Shown here: piece by piece, positions 43,821 to 52,761 of the stretch
How the letters are laid out: every line of letters begins with the position of its first letter
Position numbering within the stretch: the first letter of the stretch is position 1
Assembly (NCBI GenBank): GCA_046350455.1
Contig: JAXMAM010000005.1
Coordinates: 62,001 to 126,000, forward strand
Direction: 5' to 3'
DNA from: CAZXGD01 sp046350455
GTDB taxonomy: Bacteria; Planctomycetota; Phycisphaerae; Phycisphaerales; SM1A02
DNA length: 64,000 nt
Notes under the pieces: generated by a model
What the model saw: only the letters and a program-made list of their open reading frames with translations
What the model was told of the DNA's origin: nothing
Databases searched by the model: none
Translations under genes and position numbers: made by a program

Positions 43821-44747
43821 ATGACGCGCACTGATTCGCATCTTCCCAAGGTTCTTGCCATTGACGATTCGGAGCTGATCCATCGTCTGCTGCAGGTGCG
43901 CCTGCAGTACGAGAATCTGGAGCTGCACGGGGCCGTCACCGCCGAAGAAGGCATGCGCCTGGCGCGCGAGCTGCGCCCCGACGTCATCCTGCTGGACATC
44001 GAGATGGAAGGCAAGGACGGCTTCCAGGTGCTGCAGGAACTGAAGGCAGATCCAGACCTGCAGGACATTCCGGTCATCTTCATCTCGGCCACGGCCAGCA
44101 TGGAGGACCGCGTGCGCGCGCTGGACCTTGGCGCGGTGGACTTTGTGGGCAAGCCGTTCGAGGTGGTGGAGCTGAAGGCACGCGTGCGCAGTGCGCTGCG
44201 CGTGCAGCATCTGGTGAAGATGCTGGCGCAGAAGGCGCAGGTGGACGGGCTGACTGGCCTGTGGAACCGCACCTACTTTGACCGCCGTCTGGCCCAGGAA
44301 TTCTCCGAGGCCATCCGCTTTGGCCGCCCGCTGTCGCTGGTCATGTGCGACATTGACGGCTTCAAGCGGCTGAACGACCAGCACGGCCACCCGTTTGGCG
44401 ACCATGTGCTTGAAGTGTTCGCCAAGATCCTGCAGTCTGGCCGCGTGAGCGACGTGGCGTGCCGCTATGGCGGCGAGGAGTTTGGCGTCATCCTGCCCAA
44501 CATCCCGGCCCACGAGGCCATGGATGTGGCAGACCGCTACCGCCGCGCGCTGGAGAGCCACGTGTGGTCCGGCGTTGAGGGCCTGCGCGTGACGGTGAGC
44601 CTAGGCGTGGCGGACATCGCCTCGCTCTCGGCAGAGACCCGTTCGCCAGAAGAACTGCTGGCAGAAGCAGACGCGGCTCTCTATCGTGCCAAGTCAGCGG
44701 GCCGCAACCGCGTGGAATGCAACAGCATGCGCGGCGTGGCGCGCTAG
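43821..44747 (+). CDS. Response regulator with GGDEF diguanylate cyclase domain
   Basis: A 308-residue PleD-like protein. The receiver domain (residues 8-125) has the acidic pair D15-D16, the phospho-acceptor D59 (LLDIEMEGKDG) and Lys in GKPFEV. The GGDEF domain (about 140-300) begins DGLTGLWNRTYFDRRL, and the active site reads GGEEF (about residue 220), a functional variant for making c-di-GMP from GTP. It is the middle gene of an HPt / cyclase / recO run with gaps of 15 and 3 bases. A PilZ-like protein at 46802 could be a c-di-GMP effector. Confidence 0.93.
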   Translation: MTRTDSHLPKVLAIDDSELIHRLLQVRLQYENLELHGAVTAEEGMRLARELRPDVILLDIEMEGKDGFQVLQELKADPDLQDIPVIFISATASMEDRVRALDLGAVDFVGKPFEVVELKARVRSALRVQHLVKMLAQKAQVDGLTGLWNRTYFDRRLAQEFSEAIRFGRPLSLVMCDIDGFKRLNDQHGHPFGDHVLEVFAKILQSGRVSDVACRYGGEEFGVILPNIPAHEAMDVADRYRRALESHVWSGVEGLRVTVSLGVADIASLSAETRSPEELLAEADAALYRAKSAGRNRVECNSMRGVAR

Positions 44748-44750
44748 TGC

Positions 44751-45572
44751 ATGCCGCCCACATTCGACGAAGGCATCTGCATACGCCATTGGGACTTCAG
44801 CGAGACCAGCCAGACGGTGAGCCTCTTTGGGCGCACGCTGGGCATGGTGCGCGGACTGGCCAAGGGCGCCCGGCGCGAACGCGGTGCGTTCGACGGCGGC
44901 ATTGACCTGCTTGCGCGCGGAGCGTTTGGCGTGATCCTGAAGCCGGGCCAGGAGCTGGCCACGCTCACCGAGTGGAGCCTGCTGGAGATGTTCCCGCGCC
45001 TGCGCGCAGATCTTGCCGCCAACCGCGCCGCCTTCTACATGGCAGACCTGGTGGGTCGCATGATGCAACCGGCGGACCCGCACCCAAGTTTGTACGACGC
45101 CTTTGCAGACGCGCTGCGCCAGCTGGGGCGGCCCACCACGCCGGGCGAGCCAGACACAGGCGGCGGCATGGCGCTCCTGCAGTTCCAGTGGGCGCTGCTC
45201 ACCGAGACGGGCTACCAGCCGCGCATCGAGGTGCCGCACGACGCCAGCGTGCTGGAGTTTGTGCCAGAAGCAGGCGGGTTCAGCAGCGACGCCACCGTGC
45301 TGGGCCCGCGCTGGAAGGTGCGGCGCGCCACGGCAGAGTGCCTGCGCAGCGTGGCGTGTGGCGCGGCAGACGCAGCGGCAGCGCTTGGTCCACAGGTGGT
45401 GGACCGCGCCAACCGCCTGCTGGCCACCTACTTGCGGCACATCCTGGGCGCAGAGCCGCACACCATGCGCGCGGTGTTCGTTACGCCTCGGGCACCACGC
45501 GCGCAGCCATCGCCGGGCGCAGCGGGAAGTCATGCGCCACCCGGCGCAGGTCCGCGGTCGTCAGGCGGTTGA
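44751..45572 (+). CDS. recO: DNA repair protein RecO
   Basis: A 273-residue recombination mediator that helps load RecA through RecFOR. The N-terminal OB fold is visible: IRHWDFSETSQTVSLFGRTL and GMVRGLAKGARR. The helical C-terminal domain follows, with LRSVACG and YLRHILG. The zinc-finger cysteines present in some homologues are absent. The last 30 residues (from about 45481) are Pro/Gly-rich, lie antisense to the 3' end of the M16 peptidase gene and may be an extension without function. ATG 44751, 3 bases after the GGDEF gene. Confidence 0.85.
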   Translation: MPPTFDEGICIRHWDFSETSQTVSLFGRTLGMVRGLAKGARRERGAFDGGIDLLARGAFGVILKPGQELATLTEWSLLEMFPRLRADLAANRAAFYMADLVGRMMQPADPHPSLYDAFADALRQLGRPTTPGEPDTGGGMALLQFQWALLTETGYQPRIEVPHDASVLEFVPEAGGFSSDATVLGPRWKVRRATAECLRSVACGAADAAAALGPQVVDRANRLLATYLRHILGAEPHTMRAVFVTPRAPRAQPSPGAAGSHAPPGAGPRSSGG

Positions 45573-46704
45573 TCTCCGCAAGCTCGTCCTCCAGCGACGC
45601 GTACGCGCCGCGGTACAGCCACAGCATGCCCAGGCGGCGCATGCGGCCAGCAGGGCGCTCGCCCGCCGTGACCACGGCTGTGGCCACCTTGGCGCGCGCG
45701 TTGGAGAGCTCGGTGTCGGTGAGCGTGTCTGGCAGGCGCGCCAGCTCGGCGCGCATGATCTCCTCCACGCGGTCTGCATCGTCTGGCGAGCATGCTGCGT
45801 AGGCCACGCATTCGCCCACGCCGTCGTGGCCTTCGTACTGCGCCTGCGCCTCCTCGGCCAGGCCTGGCTCCACCAGCGCCCAGTACAGGCGTGAACCCTC
45901 TGTGTCGCCCAGGATCTGCGCCAGCATGGCCATGGCGTAGCGGCGCGGATCATTCTGGCCAGGGCCAGGCCACAGCAGCGCCAGGTACGCCCGGCTGGCC
46001 TGCTTGAGCGGCAGGTGCATCCGCTCTTCGTGGTGGTGGAATGCTGGATGATGGCGCGCTGCGCCCGTGCGCTTCCAGTGCCCGCACAGGCTGCCCACCT
46101 GCTTCACCAGCGCGTCAAAGTCCACCGCGCCAGCAGCAGCCACCACGGTGTTGTCCGCGGAGTAGCGCTGGTCAAAGTACGCCTGCATCTGGTCGCGCGT
46201 CAGCGCCTTCACGCTCTCACGGGTGCCCAGCACGCGGTGGCCCAGCGGATGCGCGCCAAAGTAGCGCTCGTTGGCGTGCTCCCACAGCACCCAGAAGGGA
46301 TTGTCGTCGTACATGGCGATCTCTTCCAGGATCACCCCCTTCTCCTCGTCAAAGTCAGCCTGACGCAGCGCAGGGCGCATGATGTCCGCCAGCACATCGG
46401 TGGCGGCTGGCAGGTGCTCAGGCAGCACGTGCGCGTGGAACACCGTGGCCTCTGCGCTGGTGAAGGCGTTGTGCTGCGCGCCGATGCGGTCAAAGTCACG
46501 GTTGACGGCCTCTGCGTTCCGGCGCTCGCTGCCCTTGAACATCATGTGCTCAAGGAAGTGGCTGACGCCCATCACCTGGCGCGGCTCGTCGCGCGCGCCG
46601 GTCTTCACAAAGAAGCCCACCGCCGAGGTGTGCGCTGTTGGATCGCACTCTGCCAGGATGGTCATGCCGTTGGGCAACTCTGCCTGCTTGAACTCCACGC
46701 TCAT
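45481..46704 (-). CDS. M16 family zinc metallopeptidase
   Basis: A 407-residue pitrilysin-family protein. The inverted zinc motif HFLEH (about residue 50, VSHFLEHMMFKGS) and the downstream Glu of EEIAMYDDNP form the active site. Length corresponds to the processing-peptidase-like two-domain form (about 400-430). ATG 46704 gives the family N-terminus (ELPNGMTILAE). Substrates may include signal or exported peptides. It is convergent with recO, overlapping by 92 bases, and divergent from the PilZ-like gene. Confidence 0.92.
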   Translation of the reverse strand: MSVEFKQAELPNGMTILAECDPTAHTSAVGFFVKTGARDEPRQVMGVSHFLEHMMFKGSERRNAEAVNRDFDRIGAQHNAFTSAEATVFHAHVLPEHLPAATDVLADIMRPALRQADFDEEKGVILEEIAMYDDNPFWVLWEHANERYFGAHPLGHRVLGTRESVKALTRDQMQAYFDQRYSADNTVVAAAGAVDFDALVKQVGSLCGHWKRTGAARHHPAFHHHEERMHLPLKQASRAYLALLWPGPGQNDPRRYAMAMLAQILGDTEGSRLYWALVEPGLAEEAQAQYEGHDGVGECVAYAACSPDDADRVEEIMRAELARLPDTLTDTELSNARAKVATAVVTAGERPAGRMRRLGMLWLYRGAYASLEDELAEINRLTTADLRRVAHDFPLRPAMAARVVPEA

Positions 46705-46801
46705 GCGGCGAATCGTAGGGCAGGCCGCGCAGGCCGCACAGGTGGAATCAAAAGACAATCGATGCACTTGTCTCCGCTGCGTGGGAATGGACAGTTGGTG
46801 C

Positions 46802-47143
46802 ATGGACAGCCCCCGTCAGCACAGCCAGGTCCGGCACGACCGGGCCTTCATGGACACCCTGGACCGGCGCGTGCCGCAGCGCGCACAGCACGCCGGGCAC
46901 CTGGTGCTCCTGTGGCACCATGAGCCGTCGCGCATGTGCGCCTACGAGACCGTGGACACCAGCGAGTGCGGGGCGCGCGTGCGCGCCACCTGCCCGCTGC
47001 TGGAGGGCATGACGGGCGTGGCCGTGTGCCTGAATCCCGGCGAGCTCCCCATTGATCGCACCGTGATGGTGGTGTGGTGCCGCGGCATCCGCGATGCTGT
47101 TGGCCGCCTGACCCACCACGAAGCCGGCTTGCGCTTCTTCTGA
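46802..47143 (+). CDS. Small PilZ-like domain protein (tentative)
   Basis: A 113-residue protein (an in-frame ATG at 46787 would add 5 residues). The C-terminal two thirds resemble a PilZ beta-barrel: a D-x-S-x-x-G element (ETVDTSECGARV), a LLEGMTGVAV strand, VVWCRG, and a terminal EAGLRFF. An Arg-rich segment precedes it (DRRVPQR), as expected for the c-di-GMP-binding RxxxR, but the spacing is not ideal. If correct, it is a c-di-GMP effector; a GGDEF protein is encoded 2 kb away. It contains several cysteines. Confidence 0.5.
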   Translation: MDSPRQHSQVRHDRAFMDTLDRRVPQRAQHAGHLVLLWHHEPSRMCAYETVDTSECGARVRATCPLLEGMTGVAVCLNPGELPIDRTVMVVWCRGIRDAVGRLTHHEAGLRFF

Positions 47144-47188
47144 GCCGATCACCCCGCACGGGCGCTCCTGCCGCGCTCGCCGCGCACG

Positions 47189-48223
47189 TCACCCAGCCAG
47201 CTGGTCTGCCTGTTCCTCTGCGTGGTAGCTGCTGCGCACCAGCGGGCCGCTCTCGCACACGCTGAAGCCCTTCGCCAAGGCCTGCTGCTTGTACATGGCA
47301 AAGATGTCCGGGTGCACCCACCGCGCGATCGGCAGATGGTTGCGCGTGGGCTGCAGGTACTGCCCAATGGTCAGGATGTCCGCGTTGCTGGCCGCGCGCA
47401 CGTCGTCCATCAGCTGCAGCACTTCGTCGTCGTGCTCGCCGATGCCCACCATGATGCCTGTCTTGGTGACCAGGCCGCCAGCCTTGAACTGCCGCAGCAC
47501 AGCCAGGCTGCGCTCATAGCGTGCCTGCGGCCGCACCGCGGGATGCATGCGGTTCACGGTCTCCATGTTGTGCGCCAGGATCTCTGGCCGCGCGTCCACC
47601 ACGGTCTGGATGGCCTTCTCGTCGCCCAGGAAGTCGCCCACCAGGCACTCCACGCTCATGCCGGGGCACGCTTCGTGCACGCGGTGGATGGTCTCTGCCC
47701 AGATGGTCGCGCCGCCGTCGGGGAGTTCGTCGCGGTTCACGCTGGTGATCACCACGTGCTTCAGCTTCATCAGCGCCAGGCTCTGGGCCACGCGGCGGGG
47801 CTCGTCTGTGTCCAGCACGGGCGGGCGGCCAGTCTTCACGTTGCAGAAGCCGCAGCTGCGCGTGCAGGTGTCGCCCAGGATCATGATGGTGGCGGTGCCG
47901 CGGCCCCAGCACTCACCCATGTTCGGGCAGTTGGCCTCCTGGCACACGGTGTGCAGCCGGTGCTCGGTGATGATGCCCTTCAGGCGCTCATAGCCAGCGC
48001 CGCCCGGCACGCGCGCGCGCAGCCAGTCTGGCTTCTTGCCGATGCGCTGGAAGCTGCGCGCATCGTCGCCGGCGTTGTTCAGCACCATGCCGCTCAGGCT
48101 CACGCTGGCAGGGCCGATGGAGCGCGCGGTGTCGCCACCCAGCGGGCGCGGATGGCGCGCCAGCGTGCGGGCCAGGGCTTCTGGCGACAGGCCAGGCGGT
48201 GCGTGGGCAGCGGGGTCGTTCAT
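47189..48223 (-). CDS. lipA: Lipoyl synthase
   Basis: A 344-residue radical SAM enzyme that inserts two sulfurs into octanoyl-protein. The auxiliary cluster motif CQEANCPNMGEC and the radical SAM motif CTRSCGFC are intact. The C-terminal R-S-S-Y (VRSSYHAEEQ) provides the auxiliary cluster Ser ligand. The N-terminal 60 residues are longer than in E. coli LipA. ATG 48223. The gene stands alone, without lipB nearby. Confidence 0.97.
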   Translation of the reverse strand: MNDPAAHAPPGLSPEALARTLARHPRPLGGDTARSIGPASVSLSGMVLNNAGDDARSFQRIGKKPDWLRARVPGGAGYERLKGIITEHRLHTVCQEANCPNMGECWGRGTATIMILGDTCTRSCGFCNVKTGRPPVLDTDEPRRVAQSLALMKLKHVVITSVNRDELPDGGATIWAETIHRVHEACPGMSVECLVGDFLGDEKAIQTVVDARPEILAHNMETVNRMHPAVRPQARYERSLAVLRQFKAGGLVTKTGIMVGIGEHDDEVLQLMDDVRAASNADILTIGQYLQPTRNHLPIARWVHPDIFAMYKQQALAKGFSVCESGPLVRSSYHAEEQADQLAG

Positions 48224-48268
48224 GCCAGACCAGCCAGTGTAGGAGGGTCCGCAAGACCCCAGATAACA

Positions 48269-48303
48269 CAGCAGCGGGCCCGTACATCGGGGGCCCGCTG
48301 CTG
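48269..48303. terminator. Strong hairpin upstream of lipA, downstream of the secreted-protein gene
   Basis: A perfect 13-bp stem (48269-48281 with 48291-48303) encloses a 9-base loop. It lies 74 bases after the minus-strand gene ending at 48377 and 46 bases before the lipA start. No T-run is adjacent. It probably ends the upstream transcript, but an attenuator-like leader of lipA is not excluded. Confidence 0.55.
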
Positions 48304-48376
48304 GAACAGAGGCAGAGGATGGCGCTGTGTCCTGCCCAGCAGGCGGTCAGCCTGTTGGGAGGGCCAGTGCGCTGGG

Positions 48377-49078
48377 TTAGCGGCGACGGCGGCCCATCAC
48401 CAGACCACCAGCAGCCAGCAGAGCCAGCGCGCCGGGAGCAGGAACCACGTTGCCGCTCAGCGTCACCATGTCAAAGCGCCAGGTGCCGCTGGTGGCATAG
48501 GAGCTGGTGCTGGTGGACGGGGCGTACGCGTTGGTGTTGGGGGCGAACACCGCCACGATGCGGAACGCAAAGTTGGCATTGTTGGCGGCGCCAGCGATGC
48601 TGCTCAGGTCCACCGAGCGGCCGTTGAACCAGGTGTCGCCCGAGGTGCCCTGGAAGAGGCCGTCGCCAGCCAGGCCAGCAGCCGTGAAGTTCACGCCGTC
48701 CAGCGAGTACTGCAGCTGCACCCAGCGGCTGCTGGTGTTGCTGTGACGCTGGTCCCAGGTGATGACGATGGAGTCGTACCCCACGGTGCTGACGTTGAAC
48801 TGCACGCCAGCGCCGCCGCTGTTCGTGCCCTGCGCCGCGTAGGTGGTGGTCTGCAGGCCGCGGTTGGTTGGGACGTTGCCCACCGGATCAGAGCTGCCGC
48901 CGTTTGAGGCGCCGTTGCCGTCGGCAAAGGTCACGCTGCCCACGGACTGAACAGAGCCGGCGCCAGTGCTTGGGGTGAGGTTCGCGGTGGAACCGTTGAA
49001 GTTCCACTGCGTGACCACCGCGGCCGACGCAGAGGCAGAGAGAGCCACCGCCGTCAGGGCGGCAAAGAACGTCTTCAT
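48377..49078 (-). CDS. Secreted protein with PEP-CTERM-like sorting tail
   Basis: A 233-residue exported protein. The signal peptide covers residues 1-19 (ASAS-A). The body is Ser/Thr/Asn-rich and predicted beta, similar in composition to jelly-roll surface domains. The C-terminus has the tripartite sorting signal: VPAPG, a hydrophobic helix (ALALLAAGGLVMG) and RRRR. In this system an exosortase would process it; none is in the window. GGAG ahead of ATG 49078 supports this start over the one at 49090. Confidence 0.75.
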   Translation of the reverse strand: MKTFFAALTAVALSASASAAVVTQWNFNGSTANLTPSTGAGSVQSVGSVTFADGNGASNGGSSDPVGNVPTNRGLQTTTYAAQGTNSGGAGVQFNVSTVGYDSIVITWDQRHSNTSSRWVQLQYSLDGVNFTAAGLAGDGLFQGTSGDTWFNGRSVDLSSIAGAANNANFAFRIVAVFAPNTNAYAPSTSTSSYATSGTWRFDMVTLSGNVVPAPGALALLAAGGLVMGRRRR

Positions 49079-49289
49079 GTGTGTCTCCAAGAAAGGGAAA
49101 GGGAATCAGATCGCGGACGTTGGGAGGTCCAACATAGCCCTGTTGCATGACGCCGCAACATGTACAGGGTGAAGGTTCTGTTTGAACACGTGCCTCTAAC
49201 CTCGGCCTGACGCGTTCTGAACTTGGTCTGAACAATGGAAGGGGATGCTTCTCACCAACGAAGGATGTCCCCGCTGGCGCCCATCTGCC

Positions 49290-49295
49290 AAGGAG
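49290..49295 (+). promoter_or_regulatory. Shine-Dalgarno AAGGAG deciding the GTG start at 49301
   Basis: AAGGAG with 5-base spacing to GTG 49301. The resulting protein begins with a normal signal peptide, unlike the longer frame starting at 49235. Confidence 0.6.
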
Positions 49296-49300
49296 TACCC

Positions 49301-51068
49301 GTGAACAAGCCATTCGCTTCAGCCGTTGTCACTGCCGCCGCTCTTGCAGCGGGCGTTGCGTTCGCCACCACCGCGCACGCGGGCAAACTCATCCTGAACG
49401 AATGGAACTGCGTGGGCAGCCAGAAGTGGCTGGGCAACCCAAGCGGCGCTACCGCCGGTTGCCCCACGCCGGATGGTCCTGGCGGCTCCACGTGCTCCAC
49501 GAACGACGACGTCTACTTTGGACGCGTGCAGGGCAACGGCGGCGATTGGATGGAGCTGGTGGTCACACAGGACCACACCGACATCCGCGGCTGGCGCGTC
49601 CAGTGGATCGAGACGCAGGGTGGCGACGCCGACGGCACCGACATCTGGTACGGCGCTGGCAACGTGCCGCAGGGCGAGATCGTCTTCTCCAACAGCCCTG
49701 TGTGGGCCGACCTGCGCGCTGGCACCATCATCACCATCACAGAGAACACCGCCGCGCTGGGCGGCCTGGACTCGGACACCACCTTCGATCCCTGCCAGGG
49801 CGACTGGTGGATCAACGCCAACTGCTTTGACGCCTCGCTGATCTCCTGCAACGCCAACGTGGTGGATGTCAACAACCCCACGTACAACGATCCGCTGGAC
49901 ATCGGCAACGACAACTGGGCAGGCATGATTGTGGACGCCGATGGCAACGTGGTGCAGGGCCTCACCGGCGAAGGCCAGTCCTCCTGGGGTGCCAGCGGCG
50001 TGAACAGCCGTGAAGTGGTGCGCCTGAAGGAGAATCCCACGGCTTCTGTCACCGCGTATTCCTCGTACGCCGGCGCAGACAATTCCAGCTTTGGCCAGCC
50101 CAACAGCTGGACGGACGCGCTGTCCGGCTGCAAGGTGTGGCAGGATCTGGAGGCGCTGCGCGCACCAGTGCGCGCAGAACTCTGCAGCGCGTGCAATCCC
50201 ATCGCGCTGAATGAATACGCTGTGTCTGCCACCGGGTATCTGGGCGGCAGCACGCAGGCTGCTGACGCCCTGGGTGGCCAGGCGGCGGACGAGCATCTTT
50301 GGCCGAGTGCTGGGCAACGGCGGCAACTGGTTTGAACTGGTGGTGGTGGCCGACCACGTGGACATGCGCGGCTGGAAGGCCCGGGTGGGCGGACAAGATT
50401 GCCTCGGGCGCCATCCATTCAGCCTGGCAGAGTTTGCGCTCAGCGACATGCGCGCTGGCACCATCCTCACCTTCTACGCGCAGAACACCACTGCGCAGGA
50501 GCAGGACACGGATCTCACCTATTCGCCAGGCACTGGCGACAACTGGATCAACATCAACACCTTTGACACTGCGCTGGTGTCCAGGCACCACGTCCACCGG
50601 CGCGCATCTCTGGGCAGTTCAGCACCAGCAACGACAAGTGGTCGCTGCGCATCCGCGACGCGGTTAGCACGGTGGTGATGACGCCACGCAGCGAGGAGCT
50701 CGCCCTTCTATGGCCGCGGCAGCGTGGGCGTTGAGGATGTGTGCCGCCTGCGCGCCGACATCACGGGCCGCGTGGACGCAAGCTCTGCGTACGACGACGA
50801 CAACTCGCGCAGCACGTTTGGCTCGCCCAACACCTGGACTGTGTGCCCATCCACCACGGTGGTCACGCAGTCGCTGGCAGCGCTGCCGATTGCTGGTTGC
50901 GCCTACACGGCCAGCAACCCAGCGGACCTGGACAACAGCGGCGTGGTGGACGGCACCGACCTGGGCCTGCTGCTGGGCAACTGGGGCAACCCGGGCGCGA
51001 CGGATCTGGACGGCAACGGCACCACCGACGGCACAGACCTTGGTCTGCTGCTGGGCGCGTGGGGTTGA
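49301..51068 (+). pseudogene. Lamin-tail-domain/dockerin secreted protein, disrupted by several frameshifts
   Basis: The first frame (49301 to about 50275) encodes a signal peptide (residues 1-26) and a lamin-tail-like domain (LILNEWNCVGS, then YFGRVQGNGGDWMELVVTQD, DLRAGTIITI, NSREVVRLKE). A second copy of the same domain follows but is spread over several frames. IFGRVLGNGGNWFELVVVAD and FALSDMRAGTIL are in frame 3 relative to the first, DKIASGAIH in another, SGQFSTSNDKWSLRI back in the first, and the tail from about 50706 again in the former. The intact end has two dockerin repeats (DLDNSGVVDGTDLGLLLG, DLDGNGTTDGTDLGLLLG). At least four indels fall within 50.28-50.71 kb. Degeneration or a local assembly error would both explain it. 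Confidence 0.75.
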
Positions 51069-51079
51069 AAGGCACTGCG

Positions 51080-51925
51080 ATGAAGCACACTCGGCGCGCG
51101 TTCACCATCGTTGAGCTGCTGGTGGTCATCGCCATCATTGGCGTGCTCATGGGGCTGCTGGTTCCTGGTCTGGGCATGATGCGCAGGCAGGCCCATGCCA
51201 CCAAGAGCCAGTCCAACCTGCGTCAGTGGGGCATGGGCACCATCGCCTATGCCAACTGCCACGATGAGCGCGTTCCATGGGAAGGCCTGAAGGACGCCAA
51301 CGACATGGCGATCAACATCGCCAACGCCAACTACTGGGCCAACGCAGTGCCGCCGTTCGTGGGCGCCAAGTCGTACAAGGAGATCCAGCAGGCGGCGTTC
51401 GACGCGCAGGCCAACGTGCCGTTCCGCGACGAGGATTCCATCTTCATCGACTCCTCCGCTGTTCCAGAGAACGACACGCCGTGGGGCTACGGCCAGCCGG
51501 GAGCCGGTGGCTTGCAGCGTCAGTTCTACTTCAACTACGTGCCCAACTCGCAGCTGAACAACCAGCTGCTGGCGCAGAGCAACAGCCCGCAGTACTCGCC
51601 AGACAAGTGCATCAGCCTGGCCAACATCAAGAAGTCGTCCAACACCATCCTCATGCTGGAGATGCGCGCGAACCCATCAGAGCTCAGCCCGGACAACGTG
51701 CACTACGGACGCGACCTGAAGCGTCATCGCGCAGACTGGAAGCGCTTTGCGGCGCGGCATTTCCGCGGCGGGCACATGATGTTCGCCGACGGCCACGTGG
51801 GCTGGGTGCTCAACGACGAGGCGATCACCAACTCGCAGGGCTCCACCGACCCCAGCTTCCCGAGCGGCGACTGGAACACCAGCAAGCTCATCTGGGACCC
51901 GCTGGGCCCCGCCCTCGACGAGTGA
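51080..51925 (+). CDS. Prepilin-like protein with H-x9-DG motif (paralogue 1)
   Basis: A 281-residue pseudopilin. The cleavage motif A-FTIVELLVVIAIIG follows a seven-residue basic leader; note Ala in place of the usual Gly at -1. The central part includes WYFNYVP-like and LEMRANPSE segments shared with the gene at 53100. The C-terminal H-x9-DG motif is HFRGGHMMFADGHVGW. ATG 51080, 11 bases after the dockerin gene. Its stop TGA shares its last base with the left 33-bp inverted repeat. Confidence 0.88.
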   Translation: MKHTRRAFTIVELLVVIAIIGVLMGLLVPGLGMMRRQAHATKSQSNLRQWGMGTIAYANCHDERVPWEGLKDANDMAINIANANYWANAVPPFVGAKSYKEIQQAAFDAQANVPFRDEDSIFIDSSAVPENDTPWGYGQPGAGGLQRQFYFNYVPNSQLNNQLLAQSNSPQYSPDKCISLANIKKSSNTILMLEMRANPSELSPDNVHYGRDLKRHRADWKRFAARHFRGGHMMFADGHVGWVLNDEAITNSQGSTDPSFPSGDWNTSKLIWDPLGPALDE

Positions 51926-51957
51926 AATTGGTGCCTGGCACGGGTGTCCCTACTTTC
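51925..51957 (+). repeat. Left 33-bp inverted repeat
   Basis: It pairs perfectly over 33 bases with 52990-53022. The core reads GGTGCCTGGCACGGGTGTCC and contains the palindrome GTGCC-T-GGCAC. It begins on the last base of the stop codon of the prepilin gene. A degenerate copy (25 of 33) lies inside the leucine dehydrogenase gene at 2476-2508. Confidence 0.9.
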
Positions 51958-52038
51958 GGGGCGCGCTGGACCGCAGGCACCCCGTGTCGCGGCCTCCGCG
52001 CGGTCCGGGGAGTGCGGCCACGCGATGGGTTCGCGGCC

Positions 52039-52761
52039 CTACTGCCGGCGGCGCGAGCGGAACAGCGTGGCTGCGATCAGCACTGCAGCACCGCCCGGAC
52101 CCGGGACCTCCGCGAAGATCTGGAAGCTCAGCGTGACGGTCTGTGGTGCGGCGTCTCCGTCGGTGACCAGCATGTGATCCAGCTGGACGCCGGCGTACAC
52201 CTGCGCTGCGCCCGCGTTGAACGCACCCGATGAGGCAAACGTCGGAATGACGCTCGACGGGCCGAAGCCGGAGTTGGCAAACACGCTCTGCGCCGAATAG
52301 GAGGCGGTGCCCAGCGCTGGGTCGCCGGTGCTTGACCACCACGTGGAAGTCACGAAGCAGGACTGCGTGATCTGAATGGGCAGATTGAACGAGGCCGACG
52401 CGTCAATGTAGGCCGGCGTGGACGTGGCGTTCGTGATCTGGCATGTCAGTGAGATCGTGCCAGTGATCGTGGTCGTGGTGGCCGTGGATGACGTGGAGTA
52501 CACCGCGGTGAGGTACGTGCTGTAGGCCGCACCGAACCAGCTGTAAGCGAAGCCCGTGGTGTAGGGGACATTGGGTTGCGGGAGATTTCCCGGCCCCAGG
52601 CTCCCAACCGCGATGTGCTGCGTGCCCGCGATGGAGGTCGGACCCCAGAAGTCGAAGCCGCCGCCCGCGTAGCCAGCGCCGGCTTCGAGCAGATCCGGCA
52701 TCGCCAGAGCCGGGGTGGCCAGGAACAACGCAGCGATGGAGAGGAAACGCGTGGTGTGCAT
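52039..52761 (-). CDS. Secreted protein with PEP-CTERM-like tail inside the inverted-repeat segment
   Basis: A 240-residue exported protein. Signal peptide about residues 1-20 (PALA-M). The body is rich in Thr, Ser, Ala and Gly with beta-strand character (TATTTTITGTISLTC, then Thr/Ser-rich stretches). The C-terminus shows VPGPG, a helix (GAAVLIAATLF) and RSRRR, a sorting tail like the one at 48377. AAAGG with 7-base spacing supports ATG 52761. No homologous family recognised; it is not a close copy of the 48377 protein. Confidence 0.7.
   Translation of the reverse strand: MHTTRFLSIAALFLATPALAMPDLLEAGAGYAGGGFDFWGPTSIAGTQHIAVGSLGPGNLPQPNVPYTTGFAYSWFGAAYSTYLTAVYSTSSTATTTTITGTISLTCQITNATSTPAYIDASASFNLPIQITQSCFVTSTWWSSTGDPALGTASYSAQSVFANSGFGPSSVIPTFASSGAFNAGAAQVYAGVQLDHMLVTDGDAAPQTVTLSFQIFAEVPGPGGAAVLIAATLFRSRRRQ

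Noticed and set aside
49138..49169. Nested inverted repeats upstream of the lamin-tail gene
   Set aside because: The two short stems compete for overlapping bases and are only 6 bp each; no clear regulatory meaning.
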